Source of the DNA: Candidatus Saccharimonas sp.
GTDB lineage: Bacteria; Patescibacteriota; Saccharimonadia; Saccharimonadales; Saccharimonadaceae
Assembly (NCBI GenBank): GCA_022736555.1
Contig: DZCW01000003.1
Span: 31,482 to 95,481 of the forward strand
Direction: 5' to 3'
DNA length: 64,000 nt
Within the stretch, counting starts at the first letter, position 1. Every line of letters begins with the position of its first letter. The notes below the pieces were generated by a model. That model was not told the origin of the DNA and made no database searches. It worked only from the letters and a program-made list of their open reading frames with translations. Positions 34,178 through 42,722 of the stretch are shown one piece after another. Both the position numbers and the translations under genes were made by a program.

Positions 34178-37072
34178 TTAGACAACGATATTCAATAGCC
34201 GACCTGGAACATAAATGATCTTGGTCGGTTTTTTGTCACCAACAAACGTTTTTACGTTATCGTTGTCTAGTGCTAATTGCTCAATTTCAATTTGACTGAT
34301 ATTTTTAGACACGTCTAGCTTGGCGCGCAATTTACCGTTAACTTGGATAACGATAGTAACTGTATCATTTTGTAAATATTTATCGTCCCATTTTGGCCAA
34401 TGATCGATGTGAACCGTATCGCTATGCCCTAGCTGATTCCATAACTCCTCGGTAATATGTGGAGCGAAAGGCGCTAGGATTTGCAATAAGCTCTCGATAG
34501 CAAAGCTCCAGGCTGTAGATTTGCCTATGCCGTTTTTTTCTTTTATCTTGTAATAATCGTTGACTGCTTCCATCATCGATGAAATCGCGGTATTAAATTT
34601 ATCATTTAGGATGTCTTCGGTTACTTTTTTAGTGATACGGTTAGCGATTACCGTTATTTCGGTCTGTACTTTATCGTCCAGGTTTAAATCACCAGCCTCA
34701 ATATATTCCTGGGCTAGTTTCCAAACACGATTCAAAAACCTATACGCACCTGGTACGCCGCGAGTATCCCAAGGAGCTTCCAGATCATAAGGAGCGATAA
34801 ACATTTCATAAACGCGCAAGCTATCAGCACCGTAACCACTATCCATGATTTCTAGCGGATCAATTGTGTTACCGCGTGATTTGCTCATCTTGGTTCCGTC
34901 GGGCGCCAAAATATAGGCGTTATACATCATGCGTTTGAATGGTTCAGGCGTTGAAACTAAACCTAATTTATAGAAAAATCGCATCCAAAACCTGGAATAT
35001 AGCAAATGCGCTACCGCATGATCGGCACCATTATAGAAATCGACTGGCCCCCAATGTTTTTCAACTTCTGGATCCCAAGCTTGTTTATCATTAAATGGAT
35101 CCAAATAACGCAAGAAATACCAGCTACTGCAGGCATACCCATCCATCGTATCGGTCTCGCGTTTAGATGGTTTACCACAAAGTGGACATTCTACATTAAC
35201 CCAATCGGCAACACTAGCCAACGCCGAAGTCTCGCCGCCCTTAGGCTTGAAATCATCAACATCAGGTAAAATAACCGGTAGCTGATTGTCTGGCACCGGT
35301 ACGGCACCGTGGTCAGGACAGTGAATGATTGGAATTGGCGCACCCCAATAACGTTGACGGCTAATTAACCAATCACGCATCTTGTAGGTAGTTTTAATAT
35401 GCCCAGTTCCCTGTTGTTCCAGCCAATCAACGATTTGTTCACGAGCCTCACTAGACTGCATCCCGTCGAATGTGCCAGAATTAATTAGCTCACCTTCGCC
35501 AGATATTAATGAATTTTCATTCAAAAGTTGCCATACTAGTTTTTGATGTGCTGGAGTTAAATGAGTTGCAACGTCTTTTTTATCAACCCAAATAAGTTTA
35601 TGAATTTTTGACTCAGCATCAGATATAGTGCCTTGGTTATCGAGATTATCAACTTCCGCCAAAAATGCTCTGGCTATAGCTTTTCGATTCTGAGATTTGT
35701 GCGAGGCACAATAAAGTGCGGCTGTCGTCCAGTCTAGTTCTTTTACAATCTTGACACCGCCGAGAGCAGCCTCTTCCTTTATCTCATTCAGGGCCGCTTC
35801 TGCAGACGTTTGGCTATCTTCAATCCCGCCCATAATTGCCGTTGAGACACCATCGAGTGTTCCGTGCCAATCAAGAAGGGCAAATTGGCCAGTTGATTTA
35901 TCCATTAAATGAACGACTACCGTGTCGCGCTCTACCATATCAAAACCGTCCTGCGGTGGATTGTTTTGATCAATTTCACAAGGCATAATAACTTGTTTGA
36001 TTGCAATGTCGAATTTCTTTGCAAATGCGTTATCACGTTCGTCGTGGGCTGGAACCGCCATAATTGCACCAGTTCCATAGCCAGCTAGGACATAATCAGC
36101 CACCCAAATCGGAAGTTTTTCACCGTTGACTGGATTTATAGCGTAGCTGCCTGTGAAGACTCCTGTCTTTTCACGGTTTTCATTCATACGTTCAATCTCG
36201 GACTTACGAGCTGATTGCAGAACATAATCATCAACTGCTTGACGAGTTTTGTCGTTGGCTAAGTTTTTGACCAATTCGTGTTCTGGGGCTAGCGCAATAA
36301 AAGTCGCCCCGAATAAAGTATCCGGACGAGTCGTAAATACTGTTATTAAATCATCACGCCCGATAATCTTGAACTCAACCTCGGCACCAACCGAACGACC
36401 GATCCAATTCTTTTGCATGGTTTTAACCATCTCAGTCCAGTCCAAATCATCGGTGGCTTCGAGCATCTCATCTGCATATTCAGTGATTTTGAAAAACCAT
36501 TGTTTTAAATTCTTTTTAGTAACCTGGTTTCCACAACGCCAACATTTGCCGCCCTCGACTTGCTCGTTAGCTAGGACCGTTTGGTCGGTTTCACACCACC
36601 ACTGTGGACTTTGTTTTTGATAAGCCAAACCATGCGCAAATAACTGGTTAAAAATCCATTGAGTCCATTTGTAATATTCCGGATCAGCCGTGCTGACCTC
36701 TTTGGACCAGTCGTAACTATAACCAAGTCGCTTTAACTGGCGCTTGAAATTAACCAAGGCTTCATCGTGGGCAATTCTAGGTTTTTTGCCGATTTTAATG
36801 GCATAATTTTCAACCGGTAGACCAAACGAATCCCAACCGATCGGGTGGTAGGCATTATAACCTTGCTGACGTTTAGCGCGAACCTTGATGTCGCTAAACT
36901 GAAAAGTTCTACCGTGACCAGTGTGTATACCTGCTCCGGTAATACCCGGCAACATACTCATAGCATAATATTTAGGTTTAGAATGATCAGAAAAATCAAC
37001 TTTGTAAGTATTATTTTCTTCCCATACTTGTTGCCATTTTTTTTCAATCTCAGTAGGGTTATAGCGTTTCAT
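34178..37072 (-). CDS. leuS: Leucyl-tRNA synthetase with inserted Nudix-like domain
   Basis: 964 residues, class I LeuRS. Seen: HIGH-equivalent GIHTGHGRTF (about 47), GWDSFGLPVENYAI, zinc-type CWRCG, CP1 editing motifs TTRPDTLFGATF (about 255) and GTGAIMAVPAHDERD (about 345), and KMSKSRGNTIDP (about 728) with a C-terminal anticodon domain. Between the editing motif and the resumption of the synthetase (about 375-510) is an extra domain. It contains GGIEDSQTSAEAALNEIKEE at about 412, a degenerate Nudix box: first Glu replaced by Gln, Arg by Asn, but the Glu-Ile-x-Glu-Glu core kept. The synthetase itself appears complete. A role in editing or in small-molecule sensing is unknown. Confidence 0.95.
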   Translation of the reverse strand: MKRYNPTEIEKKWQQVWEENNTYKVDFSDHSKPKYYAMSMLPGITGAGIHTGHGRTFQFSDIKVRAKRQQGYNAYHPIGWDSFGLPVENYAIKIGKKPRIAHDEALVNFKRQLKRLGYSYDWSKEVSTADPEYYKWTQWIFNQLFAHGLAYQKQSPQWWCETDQTVLANEQVEGGKCWRCGNQVTKKNLKQWFFKITEYADEMLEATDDLDWTEMVKTMQKNWIGRSVGAEVEFKIIGRDDLITVFTTRPDTLFGATFIALAPEHELVKNLANDKTRQAVDDYVLQSARKSEIERMNENREKTGVFTGSYAINPVNGEKLPIWVADYVLAGYGTGAIMAVPAHDERDNAFAKKFDIAIKQVIMPCEIDQNNPPQDGFDMVERDTVVVHLMDKSTGQFALLDWHGTLDGVSTAIMGGIEDSQTSAEAALNEIKEEAALGGVKIVKELDWTTAALYCASHKSQNRKAIARAFLAEVDNLDNQGTISDAESKIHKLIWVDKKDVATHLTPAHQKLVWQLLNENSLISGEGELINSGTFDGMQSSEAREQIVDWLEQQGTGHIKTTYKMRDWLISRQRYWGAPIPIIHCPDHGAVPVPDNQLPVILPDVDDFKPKGGETSALASVADWVNVECPLCGKPSKRETDTMDGYACSSWYFLRYLDPFNDKQAWDPEVEKHWGPVDFYNGADHAVAHLLYSRFWMRFFYKLGLVSTPEPFKRMMYNAYILAPDGTKMSKSRGNTIDPLEIMDSGYGADSLRVYEMFIAPYDLEAPWDTRGVPGAYRFLNRVWKLAQEYIEAGDLNLDDKVQTEITVIANRITKKVTEDILNDKFNTAISSMMEAVNDYYKIKEKNGIGKSTAWSFAIESLLQILAPFAPHITEELWNQLGHSDTVHIDHWPKWDDKYLQNDTVTIVIQVNGKLRAKLDVSKNISQIEIEQLALDNDNVKTFVGDKKPTKIIYVPGRLLNIVV

Positions 37073-37114
37073 GATTAGTATCTAGTATACCAAAAAACCT
37101 CTGTTATTGAAAAA

Positions 37115-38398
37115 TTATATATCCCGAGAGAAAAAGGCTGTCTTTTTGGCTAGCCATTCCGGAGATTGTCGAACGAGTTGTGACTCATTACTAGTTGAAT
37201 GTAGCATTACTTTTACAGCTTCTTCCAGATAGACACCGCCCTGAGAACCTTTGAATAATATAGCAGCGCCCTTTTCGGCAACGCTCCTGACAAAACCACC
37301 GGCCTGCAAAGCATCCCGAAAGCTTTTAACCTGACAACCCCGAGCCTTAGCAGCTGAAGCTATGAATTTTTCAGCCTGATTGCCAACAGTAATAACCCAA
37401 GCCAACTGATTTGGGTCACACATTTCGCCTAGTTTTTTATGCTCGGCATCAGAGGTGTCACCTAATTCATTCATATCGCCCAACACCGCAATGCGTTGTG
37501 GCACAGATAGTTTATACAATTCACGCAACGATGATTCGGCAGCCAACGGGCTAGAATTATAAGTGTCGTCTATTAAGATTGTTTCATTGGCACCACTTAG
37601 TATATTCATACGCCCAGGTAGTGCATGAATCTTAGCCATACCGCTAGCAATTTCTGACGGTTCCATTCCCAATTTAACCGCAACCGCAGCAGCAGCAATG
37701 GCTGGTCGAAGCGTATGTTCGCCTAATACGTGTACTGTCGCCAGAACCGGTTCAGTTAGTTCTGGAGCGATAAAAATACCATTATGCCCAATATCGAAAG
37801 AATAATTTTCACTGAGATAATGATATTCAGCGCTAGCGCTCGTGCCGTAAGTACTAATATTGGAATTTGTTAGATATTTTGCATATTCGCCAGCAATATC
37901 ATCTTTGTTGATAATTGCCTGTTTAGAAAAGTTAGCTACAGATAATTCCTCGCGAGCTACATTATCGATCGTATGAAAAAACTCCATATGCTCGGGTGAA
38001 ATGGCTGTGATTACGGCTATTTCAGGGTGCAGATAAGTCCCAAAATGTAGAACTTGACCGATGCGATCAGAGCCTAATTCCTGAACAATAACATCAACAT
38101 CGGTTGGACTATTAATGCGCTCCTTTGCCGCTCTAAACACCGCCAACCAAGCGCCTATGCTCTTGATATTACTGGGATATTCTATACCCAAGATCGCCGT
38201 AGGAACACTCATGAACGTATTAAAATTGCCTTCATGTAAACGCACTCTATAACGTTCCGACAAAACGGTTGCAATTGCTACCTTGGTACTAGTTTTACCA
38301 ACACTACCCGTGACGGCAACTAATTTAACCTCGGGATGTTTAATAAAATACTTACGAACATAATTTTCTAGTTTTTTCTGAATATAATGTTTTATCAT
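37115..38398 (-). CDS. MurF-like Mur ligase lacking the N-terminal domain
   Basis: 427 residues. Starts almost directly with the ATP-binding domain: VAVTGSVGKTSTK (P-loop, residue about 30), then VQELGSDRIGQ, a Mur-type central ISPEHMEFF and IDDTYNSSPLAAESSL, the Asp-Asp-x-Tyr-Asn block typical of MurF, followed by the C-terminal domain (VLGDMNELGD). The UDP-sugar-binding N-terminal domain of about 80 residues in ordinary MurF is absent. It would ligate an amino acid or dipeptide (D-Ala-D-Ala in MurF) to a peptidoglycan precursor. Ddl is in the same window. MurT/CapB-like ligases were considered, but the DTYNSSP block favours MurF. Confidence 0.83.
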   Translation of the reverse strand: MIKHYIQKKLENYVRKYFIKHPEVKLVAVTGSVGKTSTKVAIATVLSERYRVRLHEGNFNTFMSVPTAILGIEYPSNIKSIGAWLAVFRAAKERINSPTDVDVIVQELGSDRIGQVLHFGTYLHPEIAVITAISPEHMEFFHTIDNVAREELSVANFSKQAIINKDDIAGEYAKYLTNSNISTYGTSASAEYHYLSENYSFDIGHNGIFIAPELTEPVLATVHVLGEHTLRPAIAAAAVAVKLGMEPSEIASGMAKIHALPGRMNILSGANETILIDDTYNSSPLAAESSLRELYKLSVPQRIAVLGDMNELGDTSDAEHKKLGEMCDPNQLAWVITVGNQAEKFIASAAKARGCQVKSFRDALQAGGFVRSVAEKGAAILFKGSQGGVYLEEAVKVMLHSTSNESQLVRQSPEWLAKKTAFFSRDI

Positions 38399-38454
38399 GC
38401 TTATTCTATATTATACAATTTAATGGCAAAAAACATTCTAGATTATTATGTGTG

Positions 38455-38484
38455 TTGCAGAATATATTTTAAGAATGCTATACT
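38455..38484 (+). promoter_or_regulatory. Promoter of the nucleotidyltransferase/HIT operon, leaderless type
   Basis: TTGCAG, 18-nt spacer, TATACT, then 8 nt to the ATG at 38493. This decides the start codon: the frame is open further upstream, but that part lies inside the promoter. Confidence 0.6.
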
Positions 38485-38492
38485 TGGGCGCA

Positions 38493-39302
38493 ATGAAAGA
38501 GTTTGAGGGAAACAAAACTAGCATTGACACTATCAGCTATGATAGTTTGCCTTATTCTTATGTCTCGACATTACATCACCGTTTTGGCGAAAAAGTTTTT
38601 AACCCAAATTTGCAAGACGATGCAACTGAAAAACTATTAAAACTTCGAGAAAGTTGGCGCAAACAAGGTTCAATCGCCGTGTTCTCTTCTGGTGTATTCG
38701 ACATGCTGCATATGGACCATATGGCCTACTTACTACATGTTAAAGCAACTGGCGCAGCGCTACACTACAAGCAGCAAGAATACCAGAAACCCTGGAACGA
38801 ACTAGCAACCGAAAGACAGCAAGAATACACCAACAGGGCTTTAGGTGCACGGGCTATTAAACTGATTATCAGTGTTGATGGCGACAAATCAGTCACCGCC
38901 CGTAAGGGTAACGATCCCAAGAAAAACGGTGCGCCCGCTCCAGTTTATGGTTGGGAAACCAGAGCTATGATGATAGCATCACAATCATTTATCAGTCCCG
39001 ATGACGATTCTGGCAACATACTCATTCCAACCGTAGACGCCGTTACAATTCATGGACCACAAGATTTCTCTGATAATAACGTCCACTCATCCCATTTTAA
39101 TTTAGTTAGCCAATTGCAACCAGATATCTGGACGGTTTTTGGAGAATCAAAGGATATATTAGAAGGTGTCCCGTTACGACCAGAGCTTGATGCAGTCGCC
39201 ATCCGATGCATCCAAGACAGCGCAGGTCCACATTATTTTGAAGATGCATTTATCGGTAAGATGAGTACAACTAGTATCTCTAATCGAATTAAAGGAATCT
39301 GA
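38493..39302 (+). CDS. Cytidylyltransferase-superfamily nucleotidyltransferase
   Basis: 269 residues. The GVFDMLHMDHMAYL segment (about residue 72) is the (G/T)xFDxxHxxH motif of cytidylyl/nicotinamide-type nucleotidyltransferases, and the C-terminal KMSTTSISNRI matches the ISTT-type closing motif. It joins a nucleotide to a phosphorylated small molecule; substrate unknown. An insert around residues 90-135 is charged and Gln-rich. Followed after 2 nt by a HIT hydrolase gene, so both probably act on related nucleotide conjugates. Confidence 0.78.
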   Translation: MKEFEGNKTSIDTISYDSLPYSYVSTLHHRFGEKVFNPNLQDDATEKLLKLRESWRKQGSIAVFSSGVFDMLHMDHMAYLLHVKATGAALHYKQQEYQKPWNELATERQQEYTNRALGARAIKLIISVDGDKSVTARKGNDPKKNGAPAPVYGWETRAMMIASQSFISPDDDSGNILIPTVDAVTIHGPQDFSDNNVHSSHFNLVSQLQPDIWTVFGESKDILEGVPLRPELDAVAIRCIQDSAGPHYFEDAFIGKMSTTSISNRIKGI

Positions 39303-39304
39303 AA

Positions 39305-39736
39305 ATGACCGCCACAAGATCACGAAAAGAAGAGAAAGTTTATAAAAAGTATCTAAAAATGACCGATCGTAATGTTTGTTCATTTTGCCCAATCAAAGCT
39401 GGCGAAGACCAATTTGTCGAAGAGACAGAAAACTTTAAAATCATTAAAAATATTTTTGCTTACTCGATTTGGGATGGTCAAAAAGTCGTTGATCACCTGA
39501 TGGTAACACCAAAAAAACATACCGATAATTTAGCTGCGATGTCACCAGCCAAAAAGATTGAGTATGTCGATATTATCGAAAAATATGAAAGTCAAGGTTA
39601 TAATATCTATTCACGCGCCCCAGCCTCGGTAATCAAATCTATCCCCCATCAACACACTCATCTCATAAAGACCGAGGGTGATTCTAAACGTTTTGTGTTT
39701 TTATTGCGCAAACCTTACATTCGGATCGTACTATAA
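39305..39736 (+). CDS. HIT-family hydrolase/transferase
   Basis: 143 residues. A zinc-type CSFCPIK near residue 25, a central HLMVTPKKHTDNL strand and the histidine triad HQHTHLI (about 117) with its usual following basic region. HIT proteins hydrolyse or transfer nucleoside monophosphates from dinucleotides or nucleotide conjugates. Co-transcribed with the upstream nucleotidyltransferase, suggesting a make-and-break pair on one nucleotide adduct. Confidence 0.88.
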   Translation: MTATRSRKEEKVYKKYLKMTDRNVCSFCPIKAGEDQFVEETENFKIIKNIFAYSIWDGQKVVDHLMVTPKKHTDNLAAMSPAKKIEYVDIIEKYESQGYNIYSRAPASVIKSIPHQHTHLIKTEGDSKRFVFLLRKPYIRIVL

Positions 39737-39750
39737 TATAACTTGTTAGC

Positions 39751-39787
39751 AAACACTCGCCCTTTTTTATAGGACGAGTATTTGTTT
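39751..39787 (+). terminator. Terminator of the nucleotidyltransferase/HIT operon
   Basis: Imperfect hairpin AAACACTCGCCC/GGACGAGTATTT (two mismatches) with a T-rich loop, followed by TTTGTTT. Confidence 0.6.
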
Positions 39788-39969
39788 CTATGCTGTTGCG
39801 CGCCCACCCGGGGCACGTTTTTGTTTTAAATGCTTTTTGTTTTATAGCGCAAAGGTTACCCCTGTTGCGCACCAGCCATGTCTATATTATCACCTATTCA
39901 GCCTAAAAACTCAAGCATTTTGATAAAATAAAGTGCTTGTACTAGTATTTTTTACGAAACTATGCTTAA
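39788..39969. other. Gene-free region with repeated CTGTTGCGC blocks
   Basis: No gene. CTGTTGCGC occurs twice (about 39794 and 39863). The second is part of GCGCAA...TTGCGCACCA, which looks like a tRNA acceptor stem with ACCA end, but no T-arm or anticodon arm can be drawn. Confidence 0.3.
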
Positions 39970-40115
39970 ATAATAGCGTTCAGAAGCACACGCGTATAAA
40001 GGCAAAAGGCGAGCGCTTACCTCTTAACAGGTAAACTCTCTTCTTCGCAAAATCGCAGAAGCGGTCGATCTGACGATAATTAGAATCAGATAAGAAGAAA
40101 AGAGTACCTAATTAC
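39970..40115 (+). promoter_or_regulatory. Structured leader of the RRM gene
   Basis: About 140 bases that can fold into several hairpins (TTACCT/AGGTAA; CTTC..CG/CG..GAAG; ATCTGA/TCAGAT). It contains AAAGGCGAGCGC (40005-40016), nearly identical to a block in the helicase leader. A possible promoter TTGTAC-N18-TATGCT lies just upstream. Confidence 0.45.
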
Positions 40116-40445
40116 ATGGCACAGCAAAATCTTTTCGTTGGTAGTCTAGCTTACGCTACTACCGATGACACACTGAAAGCTCATTTCGAGCAAATCGGTG
40201 AAGTTGCAAGCGCCCGAGTTATTACTGATCGCGATAGCGGTCGTAGTAAAGGTTTTGGATTCGTTGAATATACTAACGACGCCGACAACCAAAAAGCGGT
40301 TGATCAACTTGATGGCAAAGAACTAGATGGTCGCGCTATCAGCGTTGGCTTGGCACGTCCAAAAGAAGATCGCCCAAAACGCGACTTCGGTGGAAACGAC
40401 CGTGGTGGCAACGGTGGCGGTTCATTCCGTCAGCGTAGCTGGTAG
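40116..40445 (+). CDS. RRM-type RNA-binding protein
   Basis: 109 residues. A single RRM with RNP-2 LFVGSLAYA and RNP-1 SKGFGFVEY, followed by a Gly/Arg/Asn-rich tail (GGNDRGGNGGGSF). This is the small glycine-rich RNA-binding protein layout known from cyanobacteria (rbp genes), where several are cold-induced. It has a long structured leader and a strong terminator and stands alone. An RNA-chaperone role is inferred. Confidence 0.93.
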   Translation: MAQQNLFVGSLAYATTDDTLKAHFEQIGEVASARVITDRDSGRSKGFGFVEYTNDADNQKAVDQLDGKELDGRAISVGLARPKEDRPKRDFGGNDRGGNGGGSFRQRSW

Positions 40446-40465
40446 TTTACTACCTAGCCCAACTA

Positions 40466-40497
40466 AATACCTCGCTTAACAGCGAGGTATTTTTTTA
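40466..40497 (+). terminator. Terminator of the RRM gene
   Basis: Perfect 11-bp hairpin AATACCTCGCT/AGCGAGGTATT with loop TAAC and a seven-T tail. Also lies just downstream of the convergent prs stop. Confidence 0.93.
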
Positions 40498-40508
40498 TGT
40501 CGCATATT

Positions 40509-41567
40509 TTATATCAACGGTATTTGTTTTGATTCACTCACGCTTTCACAATTGACACTACTTTGGCGCGCTTTAATTACTTTACTAACCGAACCACCAA
40601 TCGCATTTTCGTAAATTACTTCGGCGACATAATCAGCAATCGATAGTACATTAAGCCAGCTATTGCTCTTTATAAAATCAGCATCCCTTGGGATGCTGTC
40701 AGTCGTAACGACATTAATACCGGCTTTGGAGAAGTTTTTAACCGCATCAGCCGAAAATATTCCATGGGTCGCCGCCACATTAATACTCTTCGCTCCATCC
40801 TTTTTTAGCATGTCAACACTAGCCAAAATCGTTCCGCCAGAATCAATGATGTCGTCAATGATTATTACATCCTTGCCCGCAACATCACCTATGATTGTTT
40901 TTGCTTCGGCCATTTCACCTTTTTTACGTTTCTTGTGCATAATCGAAATACCATCGAATAATCCCAAACACGATGCAAATTCTTCGGCCATTTTTGCACC
41001 ACCAACATCCGGCGCTAAAACCGTCGTAGTCTCTGGATCAAACCATTTTTGTTTTATAAAGTATTTAGCGAAAACCGGCATAGCTGGCAAATTATCTATC
41101 GGAAAATTAACAAATCCCTGTTCAGCTGAATTATGCATGTCGAAAGTGATAATCCTGACTAATTTCCCAGATGCCGCACTGCTGAGTAGATCGAATAAAG
41201 TTCTGGCCGAGATTGGCTCTCGTCCCTCGGCTTTTCTATCTTGCCGCAGATACGGTATAAACGGCAGACATAAAATAATACAATCCGCTGCCGATCGGCT
41301 AATCGTATCCTCGAGCAAAAATAACTCAAACAATTCCTCGTGCATGCTATTACCAGGTTGAGTAAACTGCTGGAAAATAATTGAGTTACAACCCCTGACG
41401 GATCCTAAAAGTCTAATGTTAAGTTCGCCATTCCGAAAATTCGAAACGTCAAAATCTACTTTTTTTATTATTAAATTTTGTTTGTTTTTTAAATGTTTTA
41501 GAACATTTTTTTTAAATCCCTGGGCTTTTCTCCCGCTTAGAACGGTGACCTGTGAAATTTCATGCAT
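40509..41567 (-). CDS. prs: Ribose-phosphate pyrophosphokinase
   Basis: 352 residues, PRPP synthetase. Seen: LSGRKAQGF start, PYLRQDRK ATP-binding motif, VRIITFDMHN, APDVGGAKMA, and the PRPP loop DVIIIDDIIDSGGTI. It makes phosphoribosyl diphosphate from ribose 5-phosphate, linking the rpiB operon to nucleotide synthesis and salvage. The C-terminus is about 35 residues longer than the usual 315. ATG at 41567 is preferred because the frame upstream is only a few codons of promoter-like AT sequence. Confidence 0.93.
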   Translation of the reverse strand: MHEISQVTVLSGRKAQGFKKNVLKHLKNKQNLIIKKVDFDVSNFRNGELNIRLLGSVRGCNSIIFQQFTQPGNSMHEELFELFLLEDTISRSAADCIILCLPFIPYLRQDRKAEGREPISARTLFDLLSSAASGKLVRIITFDMHNSAEQGFVNFPIDNLPAMPVFAKYFIKQKWFDPETTTVLAPDVGGAKMAEEFASCLGLFDGISIMHKKRKKGEMAEAKTIIGDVAGKDVIIIDDIIDSGGTILASVDMLKKDGAKSINVAATHGIFSADAVKNFSKAGINVVTTDSIPRDADFIKSNSWLNVLSIADYVAEVIYENAIGGSVSKVIKARQSSVNCESVSESKQIPLI

Positions 41568-41607
41568 AATATAACTATATAACAAAAAAACGACAAACTA
41601 AAAACTA

Positions 41608-41970
41608 TCAGTTAAAAAACGGCGAGGTTAGCCAGTCGAAACCCAACCCAAAGACTCGATTCATAACTCCGAAACTATTCAATAACCATGCGGTAATTAA
41701 TATCACCAGCCCAGTAAAAGACAAAACGATAATCCTAATCCATAAATTCTGATTTTTGAGCCATAATTGCCATTCATCATATTTACCGCGGATTTTATCT
41801 AAGACTTTTTGAGCAAACTTGAATTCCGTTGCTAGAATTGCCAAACCAGCAAATACCACCAACCAACCGGGTCCTGGATAAGGTATCATTATAACTCCTA
41901 ATAGCAAAACTATCGTTCCAGCTATAGCAATAGCTAGTTTTTTAGTGTGGCGAAATACAACTTCTCGCAT
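41608..41970 (-). CDS. PGPGW-family membrane protein (TIGR02611-like)
   Basis: 120 residues with three membrane segments and the signature IPYPGPGWLVVFAGLAILATEF of the PGPGW transmembrane family. Function unknown; the family is common in Actinobacteria and Patescibacteria. ATG at 41970 lies 6 nt after the ZIP stop, so it is likely translated together with that gene. Confidence 0.85.
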   Translation of the reverse strand: MREVVFRHTKKLAIAIAGTIVLLLGVIMIPYPGPGWLVVFAGLAILATEFKFAQKVLDKIRGKYDEWQLWLKNQNLWIRIIVLSFTGLVILITAWLLNSFGVMNRVFGLGFDWLTSPFFN

Positions 41971-41976
41971 AACCAA

Positions 41977-42699
41977 CTACATTTGCCCCGCAAAACTGAC
42001 GGCCGCAAAAATTACAATCATGCCCAGGATAGTTGAAATTGTTGTCCAAATAGCTGGATGGCGGTGATGGCTCTCGGGCACTAGATCACTGGCGCTAATA
42101 TATAGGAATAGCCCCACAAACACCGACAAAATCAATCCCAAAGTAGACTGCGACACGGTCATAAAATAAGCTACCGACACACCAACCGCTGGCGCCAAAG
42201 CATCCGCCATCAACCATTTTAAGGCAGTAGCCCGCCCACCTTTATTTTTAATAATCATACCGACTGTATTAATACCATCCGAAAAATCATGCGCTAGTAC
42301 AGCCAGAGCTACAACCCAACCAATAGTTGGCGACACTTGAAACGCCAACCCAATACCAAAACCATCCAAAAAACTATGGAAGACTAACGCCGCCGCGCCA
42401 AGTTTGCCGTTATGGGCGGGTTTATTACAATCATCGTCATGACTATGTAACGAGAAAAACCTATCGATTAACATATAGGCGGCAAAGCCACCAGCGATCA
42501 ATACCGACACTAATTGTATGTCATAAACACCTTTAGTAAGTTCAATTGCCTCTGGTAATAAATCAAACAGAGCCACGCCCAGAACCGCCCCGGCGCTAAA
42601 CCCTAAGATTAAATGTAACTTATCTTTGAATTTGATCGCAAAAATACCACCCAAGATAGTACTGATTATCGTGGCTAAAATTATAAGTAAAACAATCAT
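41977..42699 (-). CDS. ZIP-family metal transporter
   Basis: 240 residues, about eight membrane segments. Metal-site helices with HSFLDGFGIG and HDFSDGINTV, and a His/Asp-rich cytoplasmic loop (LHSHDDDCNKPAH). ZIP proteins carry zinc or other divalent cations into the cytoplasm. Coupled to the PGPGW gene. Confidence 0.93.
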   Translation of the reverse strand: MIVLLIILATIISTILGGIFAIKFKDKLHLILGFSAGAVLGVALFDLLPEAIELTKGVYDIQLVSVLIAGGFAAYMLIDRFFSLHSHDDDCNKPAHNGKLGAAALVFHSFLDGFGIGLAFQVSPTIGWVVALAVLAHDFSDGINTVGMIIKNKGGRATALKWLMADALAPAVGVSVAYFMTVSQSTLGLILSVFVGLFLYISASDLVPESHHRHPAIWTTISTILGMIVIFAAVSFAGQM

Positions 42700-42722
42700 T
42701 TATTTAATTTTATCAGTTATAT

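Noticed and set aside
38448..38492. Earlier start for the nucleotidyltransferase gene
   Set aside because: The extra codons contain the -35 and -10 promoter elements; the start at 38493 is 8 nt after the -10 box.
39788..39880. A tRNA gene ending in TTGCGCACCA
   Set aside because: An acceptor-like stem GCGCAA/TTGCGC can be drawn, but only 16 bases lie between the arms, and no anticodon or T-arm is present.
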